A stretch of 60,757 nucleotides of DNA. Source: Clostridium sardiniense. GTDB lineage: Bacteria > Bacillota > Clostridia > Clostridiales > Clostridiaceae. The position numbers were made by a program, and so were the translations under genes. The stretch spans positions 1-60,757 of the forward strand of contig NZ_JAFBDA010000023.1 of NCBI RefSeq assembly GCF_016907995.1, given 5' to 3'. The notes under the pieces were generated by a model, which was given only the letters and a program-made list of their open reading frames with translations, was not told the DNA's origin and searched no databases. This document shows positions 7,764 to 16,888 of this stretch, in pieces. Positions within the stretch are counted from its first letter, which is position 1; the number at the start of each line of letters is the position of its first letter.

Positions 7764-9005
7764 TTACAATTTATGAATAAATAATCCACTTCTAAGCTTT
7801 GGCTCAAACCATGTTGATTTAGGTGGCATAACTTTATTAATATCTGCAACATCCATAACATCATGAATTTCTGTTGGATACATAGAAAATGCAACTTTCA
7901 TATCTTTATTTACACGTCTTTCAAGTTCTTTAAGTCCTCTTATTCCACCTATAAAATCTATTCTATCTGATGTTCTAACATCCTTAATATTTAGAACTCT
8001 TTCTAACAAATTTTTCTGAAGAATTGAAACATCTAATCTATCTATAGGATCATTTTCATTAAAACTATATTTTTTTGCTTCTAATATAAACCATTCATTA
8101 TCTATATACATTCCAAAAGTATGCTTTTTAGTTGGCTTATATCCGCCTTCACCCTTATACTTACTTATTCCAAAGCTCTCTGAAACCTTATCAATAAATT
8201 CCTCTTTATTAAGATTCCCCAAATCTTTAACTACTCTATTATAATCCATGACATAAAGATCTTCATCCGGAAATGCTACCGCTAAAAAATAATTAAAATC
8301 TTCATTACCAGTATAACCTGGTGTTTCTTTTCTTCTCATTTGTCCAACTTTTGCAGCAGATGCACACCTATGATGACCATCTGCGATATACATTCTATCT
8401 ATATTTTTAAATAACTTTTCTAATCCCTGTATATCCTTATATTCATTTATAATCCATACACTCTGCCTTACACCATCTTCTGAATGAAAATCATATTCAG
8501 GGTCTTCTTTAGTATATTTATCTATAATACCTGAGATATTATTATCCTTTCTATAAGTTAGAAATATTGGGCCTGTATTTGCATTGCAATAATCTACATG
8601 ATTAATTCTATCTTCTTCTTTATCTGCCCTTGTAAATTCATGTTTTTTAATAACATTACTTACATAATCATCAATTGATGCTGTAAATACTAATCCTGTT
8701 TGAACTCTTTCATTCATTATTTGCCTGTATATATAAAAGTATGGACTTTCATCCTGAATAAATTCTCCCTCTTTAATCATTCTATTTAGATTATCCCTAG
8801 CTTTCTCATATACTCTTTTATCATGAGCATCAATTCCAATATCTAAGTCTATCTCCGCTCTATCTATATGTAAAAATGAATATTTATTATTTCTAACTAT
8901 TTTCCTCGCTTCTTCACTACTCATAACATCATAAGGTAATGCTGCTATCTTTGAAGCTAATTCCTTCACTGGTCTAACAGCCTTAAAAGGCTTAACAATT
9001 GCCAT
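7764..9005 (-). CDS. DUF1015-family protein of the serine operon
   Basis: 413 residues, a full-length DUF1015 protein: N-terminal KPFKAVRPVKE and LPYDVMSSEEAR, a central YIADGHHRCASAAKVG (D209-G-H-H-R213), and a C-terminal MPPKSTWFEPKLRSGLFIH segment. It is the third gene after serC and serA, 85 bases downstream of serA, with a strong GGAGGG site. The biochemical role is not established to my knowledge. The DGHHR-x-x-A motif resembles that of ParB/Srx-fold nucleotidases and the archaeal free-serine kinase SerK, so a role in handling serine or phosphoserine is a reasonable inference, more so because no serB is visible in this window. Confidence 0.85.
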   Translation of the reverse strand: MAIVKPFKAVRPVKELASKIAALPYDVMSSEEARKIVRNNKYSFLHIDRAEIDLDIGIDAHDKRVYEKARDNLNRMIKEGEFIQDESPYFYIYRQIMNERVQTGLVFTASIDDYVSNVIKKHEFTRADKEEDRINHVDYCNANTGPIFLTYRKDNNISGIIDKYTKEDPEYDFHSEDGVRQSVWIINEYKDIQGLEKLFKNIDRMYIADGHHRCASAAKVGQMRRKETPGYTGNEDFNYFLAVAFPDEDLYVMDYNRVVKDLGNLNKEEFIDKVSESFGISKYKGEGGYKPTKKHTFGMYIDNEWFILEAKKYSFNENDPIDRLDVSILQKNLLERVLNIKDVRTSDRIDFIGGIRGLKELERRVNKDMKVAFSMYPTEIHDVMDVADINKVMPPKSTWFEPKLRSGLFIHKL

Positions 9006-9033
9006 AAAACTCCCTCCATTTTTAAATATATTT

Positions 9034-9079
9034 AAGTATGCAGACTTAATAAACTTATTTAATATAAGACTGCATACTT
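9034..9079 (-). repeat. inverted repeat between serA and DUF1015
   Basis: A perfect 10-bp inverted repeat (AAGTATGCAG / CTGCATACTT) encloses a 26-base AT-rich loop in the 85-base gap. It has no U-run on the minus strand, so it looks more like an RNA-processing or stability element, or an operator, than a terminator. Confidence 0.5.
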
Positions 9080-9090
9080 TTAATAGTATT

Positions 9091-9999
9091 TTATAAATTA
9101 AAAAATTCTTTAACTACACTAAATATCTCTTCACCAATTCTATCTTGTGCTTCTCTAGTAGAGGCCCCTATATGAGGACTTACACTAACTCTTGGATGAT
9201 TTACTAATGCTTTATTTGCTGTTGGTTCTTTTTCAAATACATCAATTCCAGCTCCTGATACTTTTCCACTTTCAAGTGCTTTTAATAATGCATCTTCATC
9301 TACAACCTTTCCCCTTGAACAATTTACAATATATATTCCATCCTTCATTATATTAAATTCATTTTCTCCAATTAATGATTCAGTATCCTTATTATAAGGA
9401 ACATGAATTGATAAAAAATCTGAAGATTTTAATACATCTTCAAAATTAAAAAATTCATAGTGTAATTCATCATGTTTTCCTTCAATTGTATAATATATTA
9501 CCTTCATACCTAGCGCTTCAGCTTTCTTAGCTAAACTTTTCCCTATCCTTCCCATACCTATTATTCCAAGGGTCTTACCATAAATTTCAGTTCCTTGATA
9601 CTTCTTCTTGTTCCACTCACCATTTCTCATAGTTGAGTTGGATTCACCTAAAAATCTAGCAATTGAAAACATATGGCCTATTGCAAGTTCTGCAACAGAA
9701 TCTGAGCTTGCATTTGGAGTATTCCTAACAGTTATTCCAAGATCCTCAGCACATTTAACATCTATATTATCTATTCCAACCCCTGCCCTTATTGCAAGTT
9801 TAAGCTTTCCTTTTGATGCTTCATCTAAAACATCTTTAGTTAGCTTTGTAGCACTTCTAATTACTATTGCATCAAAATCCTTAAGTTTTTCTCCTAATAT
9901 ATCTTGATTATAATGAGTGTTTACAACTTCTATACCTAAAGCTTCTAACTTACTTATAGCACTTTGTTGCAAACCATCATTAGTTAAAATTCTATACAT
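9091..9999 (-). CDS. serA: D-3-phosphoglycerate dehydrogenase, short form
   Basis: 302-residue NAD-dependent dehydrogenase, first step of the phosphorylated serine pathway (3-phosphoglycerate to 3-phosphohydroxypyruvate). The Rossmann motif GIIGMGRIG lies at about 145-153. The D-2-hydroxyacid dehydrogenase triad is present: Arg in NCSRGK, Glu in DVFEKEP and His in SPHIGAST. The protein stops after the catalytic core, with no C-terminal ACT domain, so classical serine feedback inhibition through ACT is unlikely. It is cotranscribed with serC (21 bases upstream) and the downstream DUF1015 gene. Confidence 0.92.
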   Translation of the reverse strand: MYRILTNDGLQQSAISKLEALGIEVVNTHYNQDILGEKLKDFDAIVIRSATKLTKDVLDEASKGKLKLAIRAGVGIDNIDVKCAEDLGITVRNTPNASSDSVAELAIGHMFSIARFLGESNSTMRNGEWNKKKYQGTEIYGKTLGIIGMGRIGKSLAKKAEALGMKVIYYTIEGKHDELHYEFFNFEDVLKSSDFLSIHVPYNKDTESLIGENEFNIMKDGIYIVNCSRGKVVDEDALLKALESGKVSGAGIDVFEKEPTANKALVNHPRVSVSPHIGASTREAQDRIGEEIFSVVKEFFNL

Positions 10000-10020
10000 A
10001 AAATGCCCCCCTACCTTAAA

Positions 10021-11097
10021 CTATAACCCCAATATATCTTCAATATTATCTAATAATTCTCTAACATCCTCCACCTGGCAATCTGCCATATGAGCTATTC
10101 TAAATGTTTTTTCCTTTAAATCACCATATCCATTAGATATAGTAAATCCTCTTTTTCCTAGCTCCTTATTTAAATCAGCAACACTTATTCCTCTAGTATT
10201 TTTTATAGTAGTTAATGTATTTGATAATAGCTCATCCTTTTCTGGGAATAGCTCAAAATACTTCTTTCCCCATTCTCTAACTACTTTTGCCATCTCTAAA
10301 TGTCTATTAAATCTATTTTCTAGTCCTTCATTGTTTAGTATATAATCCAGCTGATAATCTAGTGCATACATATGAGAAATAGATGGTGTTGATGGATACT
10401 GATAATCCTTCTTTTGAATATACTTATAAAGTGATAATAAATCTAAATAAAAACCTCTATTTGGAACCTTCTCAGCTCTCTCTTTTGCCTTCTTAGAAAA
10501 AGTACATATAGCAAGACCTGGAGGAAGTCCTAAAGCTTTCTGACTAGATGTAATACATACATCTATACCGATTTTATCTACCTCTACTTTTGTTCCTGCT
10601 GCTGAACTTACTGCATCAACAATAAATACGACATCTGGATACTTCTTGATAACTTCACCAATTTCATATATAGGATTCATAACTCCTGTTGATGTTTCAT
10701 TATGAGTTACTGCAACTAAATCATATTCACCAGTTTTTAATACATTATCAACCATTTCTTTTGTTATACCTTTGCCCATATCTACTTCAAAAATATCTGC
10801 CCGTACATTGTTATTAACGGCCATACCATGCCATCTTTTCCCAAAAGCCCCACAAGAAAAAACGGCAGCCTTTTTTAATGTACATGACCTTATAGCACCT
10901 TCCATAAGGCCACTTCCGGAACTTGTTGATAATAATATCTCGCTTTCTGTAAAAAATAGCTTTCTTAGGTTATCACTTATTCTTCTTTGAAGCATTGATG
11001 CATCTTTACTTCTATGACCTATCATAGGCTTTGCCATCTGATCTAATACCTCTTTACGAACTTCTACAGGACCTGGAATAAACAACTTTTTATGCAT
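10021..11097 (-). CDS. serC: Class V aminotransferase, probable phosphoserine aminotransferase
   Basis: PLP enzyme of 358 residues, of the alanine-glyoxylate/serine-pyruvate type, expected to make phosphoserine from 3-phosphohydroxypyruvate and glutamate. Visible are FIPGPVEV at the N-terminus, the PLP-binding D in FIVDAVSSAAG, and the Schiff-base Lys in TSSQKALGLPPG (about residue 187). It belongs to the class V branch that replaces canonical SerC in some anaerobes; the functional call rests on adjacency to serA. The second in-frame ATG (11097) is preferred because GGGGG is 7 bases upstream of it but almost touches the first ATG at 11103. Confidence 0.85.
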   Translation of the reverse strand: MHKKLFIPGPVEVRKEVLDQMAKPMIGHRSKDASMLQRRISDNLRKLFFTESEILLSTSSGSGLMEGAIRSCTLKKAAVFSCGAFGKRWHGMAVNNNVRADIFEVDMGKGITKEMVDNVLKTGEYDLVAVTHNETSTGVMNPIYEIGEVIKKYPDVVFIVDAVSSAAGTKVEVDKIGIDVCITSSQKALGLPPGLAICTFSKKAKERAEKVPNRGFYLDLLSLYKYIQKKDYQYPSTPSISHMYALDYQLDYILNNEGLENRFNRHLEMAKVVREWGKKYFELFPEKDELLSNTLTTIKNTRGISVADLNKELGKRGFTISNGYGDLKEKTFRIAHMADCQVEDVRELLDNIEDILGL

Positions 11098-11316
11098 ATA
11101 CATTCCCCCTATTATTAAATCTCTTTTTTCGTTATTGCTTATTCATACATTCTACTATTATATTCCATAATTCCAAATACCATTAATAGTTTTTACTGTA
11201 AAATACCTTTCAGCAAAAATGTCTACATTTCAAATACATTTTTTATCTTAAATGATTTTAACCCTTTACTTATTAATAATATGATTTAGGACGAAAAAAT
11301 TTCATTATCTTACAAT
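11098..11316. other. intergenic region upstream of serC
   Basis: It holds the presumed serC promoter on the minus strand: a TATAAT is at about 70 bases upstream of the start, but no convincing -35 box is visible. No T-box or other recognised riboswitch, and no small gene, was found. Confidence 0.4.
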
Positions 11317-11362
11317 AAAAAAAGTTCTTTATCTATAAATTTATAGATAAAGAACTTTTTTT
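11317..11362. terminator. long palindromic terminator of gad operon
   Basis: A perfect palindrome of about 46 bases centred between 11339 and 11340 has A/T tracts on both sides, giving a 15-20 bp stem with a U-run on either strand. It lies 65 bases downstream of gadB. Confidence 0.85.
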
Positions 11363-11427
11363 ATTCTAATTTAAGCGATATATAGTGAATTGAACTATTA
11401 TTTGTTTATTTAATAATCTTTTTTTAA

Positions 11428-12831
11428 TTAGTGTGTGAAGCCATGTGCACCTTTATTTTGTTCATTTTTTTCTAAAACATGTGCATTATTAAGAGCTTTT
11501 ATACCAGATTTAATATCATTTACTAATTGTTCAGCCATTGCATGACCTAAATCAGCACGACATACGATACGTTGGATTCTTACATTTTGTAAGTTTTCTG
11601 GTAATGGATAAGCAGGTACTTGCCATCCTTTCATTAATAATCTATCTGCTAGATCATCTAATTTCCATTCTACATTAGCATCTTCTTTTAATTTGTAACA
11701 AACTATTGGTAAGTTTGATCCATCATTGTAGATTTCAAATAATCCCATATCCTTGATTTCTTTAGCTAAATACATTGCAACATCTTTTGTTCTTTGATGT
11801 ATTTGTCTGTATCCTTCGAAACCATATCTTAAGAAGTTGTAATATTGTCCTATTACTTGGCTTGCACTTCTTGAGAAGTTTATAGCCATTGTTGGCATCT
11901 TTCCTCCTAAGTAGCTTACTTCAAATATCAATTCTTTAGGTAGGAATTGTTCATCTTTCCACATTACCCAACCGATACCTGGATAAACTAGTCCGTATTT
12001 ATGACCTGAAGTACTTATTGATACAACATTCTTTAATCTGAAATCCCATTCAAGATCTGGTTCTATAAATGGTGCAAATAATCCGCCTGAAGCACCATCA
12101 ACGTGAATTACTACTGATAATTTAGCAGTCTTATTATATTCTTCAACAAGATCATTTAATTTCTTAATATCATCATATTTACCAGTATAAGTAATACCTA
12201 ATATACCAACTATACCTATAGTATAATCATCAACATAATCCATTACTTTATCCATATTTAAACTCATGTGCTCTTCATCTAATGGAACTAATCTCATTTC
12301 TATATCCCAGTATACACAGAACTTTTCCCAACATACTTGGAATCCTGATGATACAACTAAGTTTGGTTTCTTAGCATTTATATCCATACCAAGCTTCTTA
12401 GCTCTATTTCTCCATCTGAACTTCATAGCCATACCAGCTAACATACATGCTTCTGATGATCCAACTGTTGAAGTACCTATAAACTTCATATCCTTTGGAG
12501 CATGCCATAAATCAGCAATTATATTTACACAACGATTTTCAAGTTCTGTTGTTTGAGGATATTCTGACTTATCAATAGCATTTTTTTCTAATGTTTCAGC
12601 CATTAATTTTGTAGCTTCATCTTCCATATATGTTTGACAGAATGTAGCTAAGTTTAATCTTGCGTTACCTTCATCCATTAATTCATCTTTAACTAATCTA
12701 TATGCAACTCTTGGTTGTATAGGTTTCTTACCAATTGAATATCTTGGCATTTCTACATCTTCTTCTTCTGTACCAAATATTGGTGTTCTATAAGTATCTT
12801 TTAATTCTTTATCATCTCTACTAAATAACAT
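11428..12831 (-). CDS. gadB: Glutamate decarboxylase
   Basis: 467-residue PLP enzyme converting glutamate plus a proton to GABA and CO2, a cytoplasmic acid-resistance enzyme. The Schiff-base lysine is K278 in STSGHKYGLVYPG, the PLP-binding VIHVDGASGG is at 241-250, and length and N-terminus match bacterial GadB. The protein ends GAHGFTH, so a C-terminal histidine is available as in E. coli GadB, where a His near the C-terminus caps the active site at neutral pH; that comparison is inference. It is the second gene after gadC, with a GGGAGG site and its own 123-base leader gap. The DNA and codon use match the neighbours. Confidence 0.96.
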   Translation of the reverse strand: MLFSRDDKELKDTYRTPIFGTEEEDVEMPRYSIGKKPIQPRVAYRLVKDELMDEGNARLNLATFCQTYMEDEATKLMAETLEKNAIDKSEYPQTTELENRCVNIIADLWHAPKDMKFIGTSTVGSSEACMLAGMAMKFRWRNRAKKLGMDINAKKPNLVVSSGFQVCWEKFCVYWDIEMRLVPLDEEHMSLNMDKVMDYVDDYTIGIVGILGITYTGKYDDIKKLNDLVEEYNKTAKLSVVIHVDGASGGLFAPFIEPDLEWDFRLKNVVSISTSGHKYGLVYPGIGWVMWKDEQFLPKELIFEVSYLGGKMPTMAINFSRSASQVIGQYYNFLRYGFEGYRQIHQRTKDVAMYLAKEIKDMGLFEIYNDGSNLPIVCYKLKEDANVEWKLDDLADRLLMKGWQVPAYPLPENLQNVRIQRIVCRADLGHAMAEQLVNDIKSGIKALNNAHVLEKNEQNKGAHGFTH

Positions 12832-12954
12832 AGTAAGACCTCCCTTGATTATTAATTATTTTATATTTTTATATTTATAACATGTTCATCTTCAGGTAGG
12901 CTGTGATTTTCTTGATAGTCTTGCCATTGGGTGAACAAAGCTACTAGCTTTATA

Positions 12955-14532
12955 CTATTTCTTATTTCCTGAACTATCTCCCGGTGGAAGAAGCTTTTCT
13001 TCTTGATCCATAATATCTTCTGGATCTGGATTAATTTGATGTTGTCCTCTAGCTATAGGAGGAACGAATTTATTAACTTCATCGGCTTTTAATGCAACTG
13101 GTTCTTTAAGACTCTTGTGTGCACTCTTATCATGAAGTGCGTATATTGCAAATGGAAGTATAAGCACTATTATGAAGCATATTATAAGCATTGCTTCGTA
13201 TCCCTTAGCACTTGATGCATCTAATGATGCTGGTGGTACGAAGGATATAACGAATGCAAATATTGACATTATAAAACCTACTATACTAACTATCATTTTA
13301 AATACTGTTCCGCCTGGTATTTGGTAAGCTCTCTTTAAATTCTTCTTCTTTAGCACTAAATTAAAGTAAGCTATAAAGAATAAGAAGTAACCAACTAAGT
13401 AAACAACAACTGTAAGTGACATCGCAGTTAAGAATGAAACGTTGTTACCACCGCCTCCGAATGTTAAAACTGCGGCCCATATTGTACATAAAATACCTTG
13501 TACCATAATTAATGGAACTGGAACATTATGTTTATTAACTTTTCTAAATACTTTTGGTAAAATTCCCTTTTGAGCTGCTACATATAATCCTCTTGATGGA
13601 CCAACAACCCATGAACTAACTTCTCCCATAACTCCAACTGCAATCATTAATGATATAATCTTTACAATCCAAGTTCCATGAGAAGTAAAGTGACCTATTA
13701 AAGCTGCAAATGTTTGTATAACACCAGAGCTTAAATTTAATTCTGATTGTGGTATAACTGCTGCAACTGATAAACCACCCATAGTATCTAAAATTATTGC
13801 AACAACAACTAAGATTAACATTGCTAATGGGTAATCTCTCTTAGGATTTTTCATTTCATTTGCATGAGTAGCTGATGCTTCAACACCCATATATCCTAAT
13901 ATAAATGATACGAAAACAACTAAAGTATTTAACTTAGTAAAATCTGGGAAGAATGTTCCCGCACTAATTTTTACATCCATTGGATTACCTTGTGCTATAT
14001 AAGCTATTGCTAATCCAAATAGAATTAATGATGGTATTACTATACCTATTATAAATCCTGTTTTAGCAATTTTTGCTGTATATTTTGTTCCTGCTAATTG
14101 AGTAAATGTTAATGCCCAAAATACAATTAATACTCCAATAAATTTAACTGTTGGATCTGTATTAAGTGCTGGAAAATCAAATACATATGACAATGCTCCT
14201 AATATGAAATATAGCATTGTAATAAATCCAATTGATATTTCAAAGAACTGAAATGCTATTGCTGCGAATCCATATCTTTCTCCTAGTGTGTTTCCAACCC
14301 AAGCAAAAACACCACCTTCTTGCCATCCTTCAACTGTCGCCATTTCTGCTGCACATAAAGCTACTGGTATAAACCATAAGAAACCACCAGCTAATAAGTA
14401 GAATACTAGAGTAAATCCGGATGTTGCAAATGTTGGATATTCATATGAAGCCATTACCATAGATGCTGTTATTGCAAAGAACCCAAATAAGCTTAATGAC
14501 TTAGCGCTCTTTGGCTTTGAACCTTTATCCAT
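12955..14532 (-). CDS. gadC: Glutamate/GABA antiporter
   Basis: 525-residue inner-membrane APC-family exchanger with about 12 hydrophobic segments, expected to import glutamate and export GABA made by GadB. It starts SLSLFGFFAITASMVMASYE, typical of GadC, and has a hydrophilic C-terminal tail (about 45 residues; DEVNKFVPPIARGQH and IMDQEEKLLPPG) like the pH-sensing C-plug of E. coli GadC. The frame is open for 53 more codons, but the ATG at 14532 has GAAGGG upstream, and the extension folds into RNA hairpins and is not protein-like. It is the first gene of gadC-gadB. Confidence 0.93.
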   Translation of the reverse strand: MDKGSKPKSAKSLSLFGFFAITASMVMASYEYPTFATSGFTLVFYLLAGGFLWFIPVALCAAEMATVEGWQEGGVFAWVGNTLGERYGFAAIAFQFFEISIGFITMLYFILGALSYVFDFPALNTDPTVKFIGVLIVFWALTFTQLAGTKYTAKIAKTGFIIGIVIPSLILFGLAIAYIAQGNPMDVKISAGTFFPDFTKLNTLVVFVSFILGYMGVEASATHANEMKNPKRDYPLAMLILVVVAIILDTMGGLSVAAVIPQSELNLSSGVIQTFAALIGHFTSHGTWIVKIISLMIAVGVMGEVSSWVVGPSRGLYVAAQKGILPKVFRKVNKHNVPVPLIMVQGILCTIWAAVLTFGGGGNNVSFLTAMSLTVVVYLVGYFLFFIAYFNLVLKKKNLKRAYQIPGGTVFKMIVSIVGFIMSIFAFVISFVPPASLDASSAKGYEAMLIICFIIVLILPFAIYALHDKSAHKSLKEPVALKADEVNKFVPPIARGQHQINPDPEDIMDQEEKLLPPGDSSGNKK

Positions 14533-14880
14533 AATTTCACGACCCTTCAATATTTTGTTTTTATTAAAAGGCTTAATCTTGTCGACAGTATTAAGCAAGT
14601 TAGGAACTTTTTTCTTGTTCCTGTCTATGGCTAAAGTATAGCAACTGTTATTTTTTATGTAAAACGCTGTTTTTAAACCCAAAATATTCAAATCAACTGT
14701 AAAATTTGATTATATGAATAAATCCCTATAAATAATCTCGCATTCTCTGCTATTCTTAGTTTTATTACTAAATTCGTTCTGCAAATTTTACAAATACCCC
14801 TTAAAGCCTTTAAAATAGCCACTTCACGCATATAATTAATAAACTTCATATAATTATTAATTTTAAAAAATGGCTATATC
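14533..14880 (-). promoter_or_regulatory. structured leader region of gadC-gadB
   Basis: The minus-strand DNA upstream of gadC has several inverted repeats. Close to the start are a GGAAC/GTTCC hairpin and a GCTTAAT/ATTAAGC hairpin (between about 14560 and 14635). Further upstream, a nested structure has an outer 7-bp stem (14815-14821 with 14871-14877) and an inner 9-bp stem (14834-14842 with 14854-14862). No coding potential was found. A long regulated 5' UTR is inferred; no known riboswitch family was recognised. Confidence 0.4.
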
Positions 14881-14886
14881 ACTAAC

Positions 14887-14900
14887 GTTAAACGTTTACC
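14887..14900. promoter_or_regulatory. weak cre-like site upstream of gadC
   Basis: GTTAAACGTTTACC has an AAACGTTT core and matches the CcpA cre consensus (TGWAANCGNTNWCA) at 11 of 14 positions. It lies about 355 bases upstream of gadC in a region without genes (14692-15120). Confidence 0.35.
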
Positions 14901-15125
14901 TAGATATTTCATTGTAATCAATTTATATCTAATAATTACTTTTTATTTAAAAACTTAACTTTCTTTTATATATGGTTACAATTTTATACATTTAAATCAT
15001 ATATTGGATTAATTATTAATAGTCAATGTCCTAGTATTCATAGTTGTTTACTCATATATGCTATTTTTTTCTTATACTCTTTGTTTTTTTACCATTCACA
15101 CTTAAAAGATTACCATTTATGCAAT

Positions 15126-15175
15126 AAAAAAAAGACCAATACTCTATTTACTTGTTATAGTAAATTATTGGTCTT
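15126..15175 (-). terminator. terminator of the M32 carboxypeptidase operon
   Basis: The stem AAGACCAATA / TATTGGTCTT with an inner ATTTAC/GTAAAT helix is followed on the minus strand by eight T, 15 bases past the stop codon. Confidence 0.9.
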
Positions 15176-15190
15176 AACAAATTTATTAAC

Positions 15191-16696
15191 CTATTTATAT
15201 ATGCTTAGATATTTTTTTTCTAAATAATCTAAGAAGTACTTGCAACTTAAATCTTCATTGCTAATATTTTTTATAATTTCACTAGGTGAATACATCGCGC
15301 CATACTTATGGACATTTTCATATAACCACATATGAATTCCACCTAACTCTCCATTTCTTATATCATCATACATTCCTTGGTATTCCTTTTTCATTGTATG
15401 AAGCATTTGAGCTCCATAAATATTTCCTAATGCATAACTTGGGAAATACCCAAAAGAACCATCTGACCAATGAATATCTTGAAGTATTCCTTCACTATCA
15501 TTTTTAGGCTCTACCCCTAAATAGTCCTTATATTTTCTATTCCATACTTCTTTAACATCATCAATATCTAAATCTCCATTTATAAGAGCTTTTTCTATTT
15601 CATATCTAATTATTATATGAATGCTATATGTTAATTCATCAGCTTCTGTTCTTATAAGTGATGGCTCAACGTAATTTATTGCTTCATAAAATTCCTCTAA
15701 GCTTATATCTTTAAACTCACTAAATTCGTACTTTGCAAAAGGGAAAAAGTATTCCCAGAATTCTTTACTTCTGCCTAATATATTTTCATAAAACCTTGAT
15801 TGGGATTCATGAATACTCATAGAAAGTGATGTATCTAGTCCTGTTCTTTGCAGATCATCTGGAACATCTTGATCAAATATACCATGACCACCTTCATGTA
15901 TAGAACTAAATAAAGCTGATGTAAAATCTTCATTATCATAATTTGTTGTGATTCTTACATCCTTATTCCCAAAACTTATTGTAAATGGGTGCATACTTTC
16001 ATCAAGTCTTCCTGCTTTAAGATCATACCCCATTTTATTTAGAATAAATAAAGCAAACTTTTCCTGAGACCTCTTATCAAACTTTCCAAGTAAAAAGTCT
16101 CTATTCACCTGCTTTCCGCTCTTTTCTATTTTATTTAATATTTTTATTATCCCATTTTTAAGCTCATCAAATATCTTATCAAGTTTCTTTACGGTTAAAC
16201 CTTCTTCATACTTATCTAAAAGTGTATCATATTTATTATCTTTATAGCCCCAGTATTCTACGAATTCCCTTTGAAAATCTATCATCCTTTTCAGATGAGG
16301 CTTAAATATTTCAAAATCCTTTTTTTCTTTAGCTTCTTCCCATGCACCTTCTGATAGCGCTTGTGCTATTACGAATTCTCTATATCTCTCCTCTGGAATC
16401 TTCTTTGTTTCATCATACTCTTTTCTAGCATGTTTTATTATTGCCTTATCTTTTTCTGATAACCCTTCTATATTATGAACAAAATAATCTAAAAGTTCTC
16501 CCATTCGATCTGAAGTTGTCATCCTAAATATCTCTCCAGATATATGCTCTATAATACCTGAACGTTGTTCTATTGCCTTTTTAGGCATTTTAGTTTGCAT
16601 ATCCCAATAAATAAGCTCTAAAGCCGAATTCATTTTAGAAATACTTTCAATATAACTTTTAAGTTCATTTAACTTTGTTTCTCTCATAAGCCCCAA
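15191..16696 (-). CDS. M32-family metallocarboxypeptidase (Taq type)
   Basis: 501-residue cytosolic zinc carboxypeptidase removing C-terminal residues from peptides. The zinc motif HEGGH is at 267-271 (IHEGGHGIFDQ), and downstream conserved parts (ESQSRFYEN, SLIRTEADELTYSIHI) match the family. A TTG start at 16696 is chosen because AAGGAG is 5 bases upstream of it, while the next ATG (16687) would be 14 bases away; the start is therefore uncertain by three codons. It is 15 bases downstream of the small 8-cysteine gene and probably cotranscribed with it. Confidence 0.93.
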   Translation of the reverse strand: MGLMRETKLNELKSYIESISKMNSALELIYWDMQTKMPKKAIEQRSGIIEHISGEIFRMTTSDRMGELLDYFVHNIEGLSEKDKAIIKHARKEYDETKKIPEERYREFVIAQALSEGAWEEAKEKKDFEIFKPHLKRMIDFQREFVEYWGYKDNKYDTLLDKYEEGLTVKKLDKIFDELKNGIIKILNKIEKSGKQVNRDFLLGKFDKRSQEKFALFILNKMGYDLKAGRLDESMHPFTISFGNKDVRITTNYDNEDFTSALFSSIHEGGHGIFDQDVPDDLQRTGLDTSLSMSIHESQSRFYENILGRSKEFWEYFFPFAKYEFSEFKDISLEEFYEAINYVEPSLIRTEADELTYSIHIIIRYEIEKALINGDLDIDDVKEVWNRKYKDYLGVEPKNDSEGILQDIHWSDGSFGYFPSYALGNIYGAQMLHTMKKEYQGMYDDIRNGELGGIHMWLYENVHKYGAMYSPSEIIKNISNEDLSCKYFLDYLEKKYLSIYK

Positions 16697-16711
16697 TTCA
16701 TCTCCTTTTAA

Positions 16712-16888
16712 TTAATATTCAGGTCCAAAATATAATACAGATTCAGTTTCTCTACAATACTTAGTTACTATACATTCACTTAATTTTCTCGGACACTTAA
16801 AACAAACACATTGTAGATCCTTTCCATCACAATTTCCGCTTCTTTTTTCTGGACAATCTCCGCAATTTACTGCAATTCCTGCTGACAT
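16712..16888 (-). CDS. Small 8-cysteine protein, function unknown
   Basis: 58-residue protein with eight cysteines (C9, C12, C20, C27, C29, C32, C39, C45) in the pattern CxxC, CxC and CxxC. This suggests a metal- or Fe-S-binding mini-protein. It starts MSAGIAVNCGDCPEKR, and the centre is CVCFKCPRKLSEC. AGGAG lies 7 bases before the ATG. It resembles small cysteine-rich CxCxxCP proteins such as DUF2769, but I cannot confirm the family. There is no signal peptide. It is immediately upstream of the M32 carboxypeptidase, in the same operon. Confidence 0.8.
   Translation of the reverse strand: MSAGIAVNCGDCPEKRSGNCDGKDLQCVCFKCPRKLSECIVTKYCRETESVLYFGPEY

Noticed and set aside
11098..11427. Serine T-box or other riboswitch before serC
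   Set aside because: No specifier-loop/antiterminator pattern or conserved T-box sequence is present.
14533..14691. 53-residue N-terminal extension of GadC
   Set aside because: The extension has no ribosome binding site, folds into hairpins, and the internal ATG at 14532 has GAAGGG and the usual GadC N-terminus.
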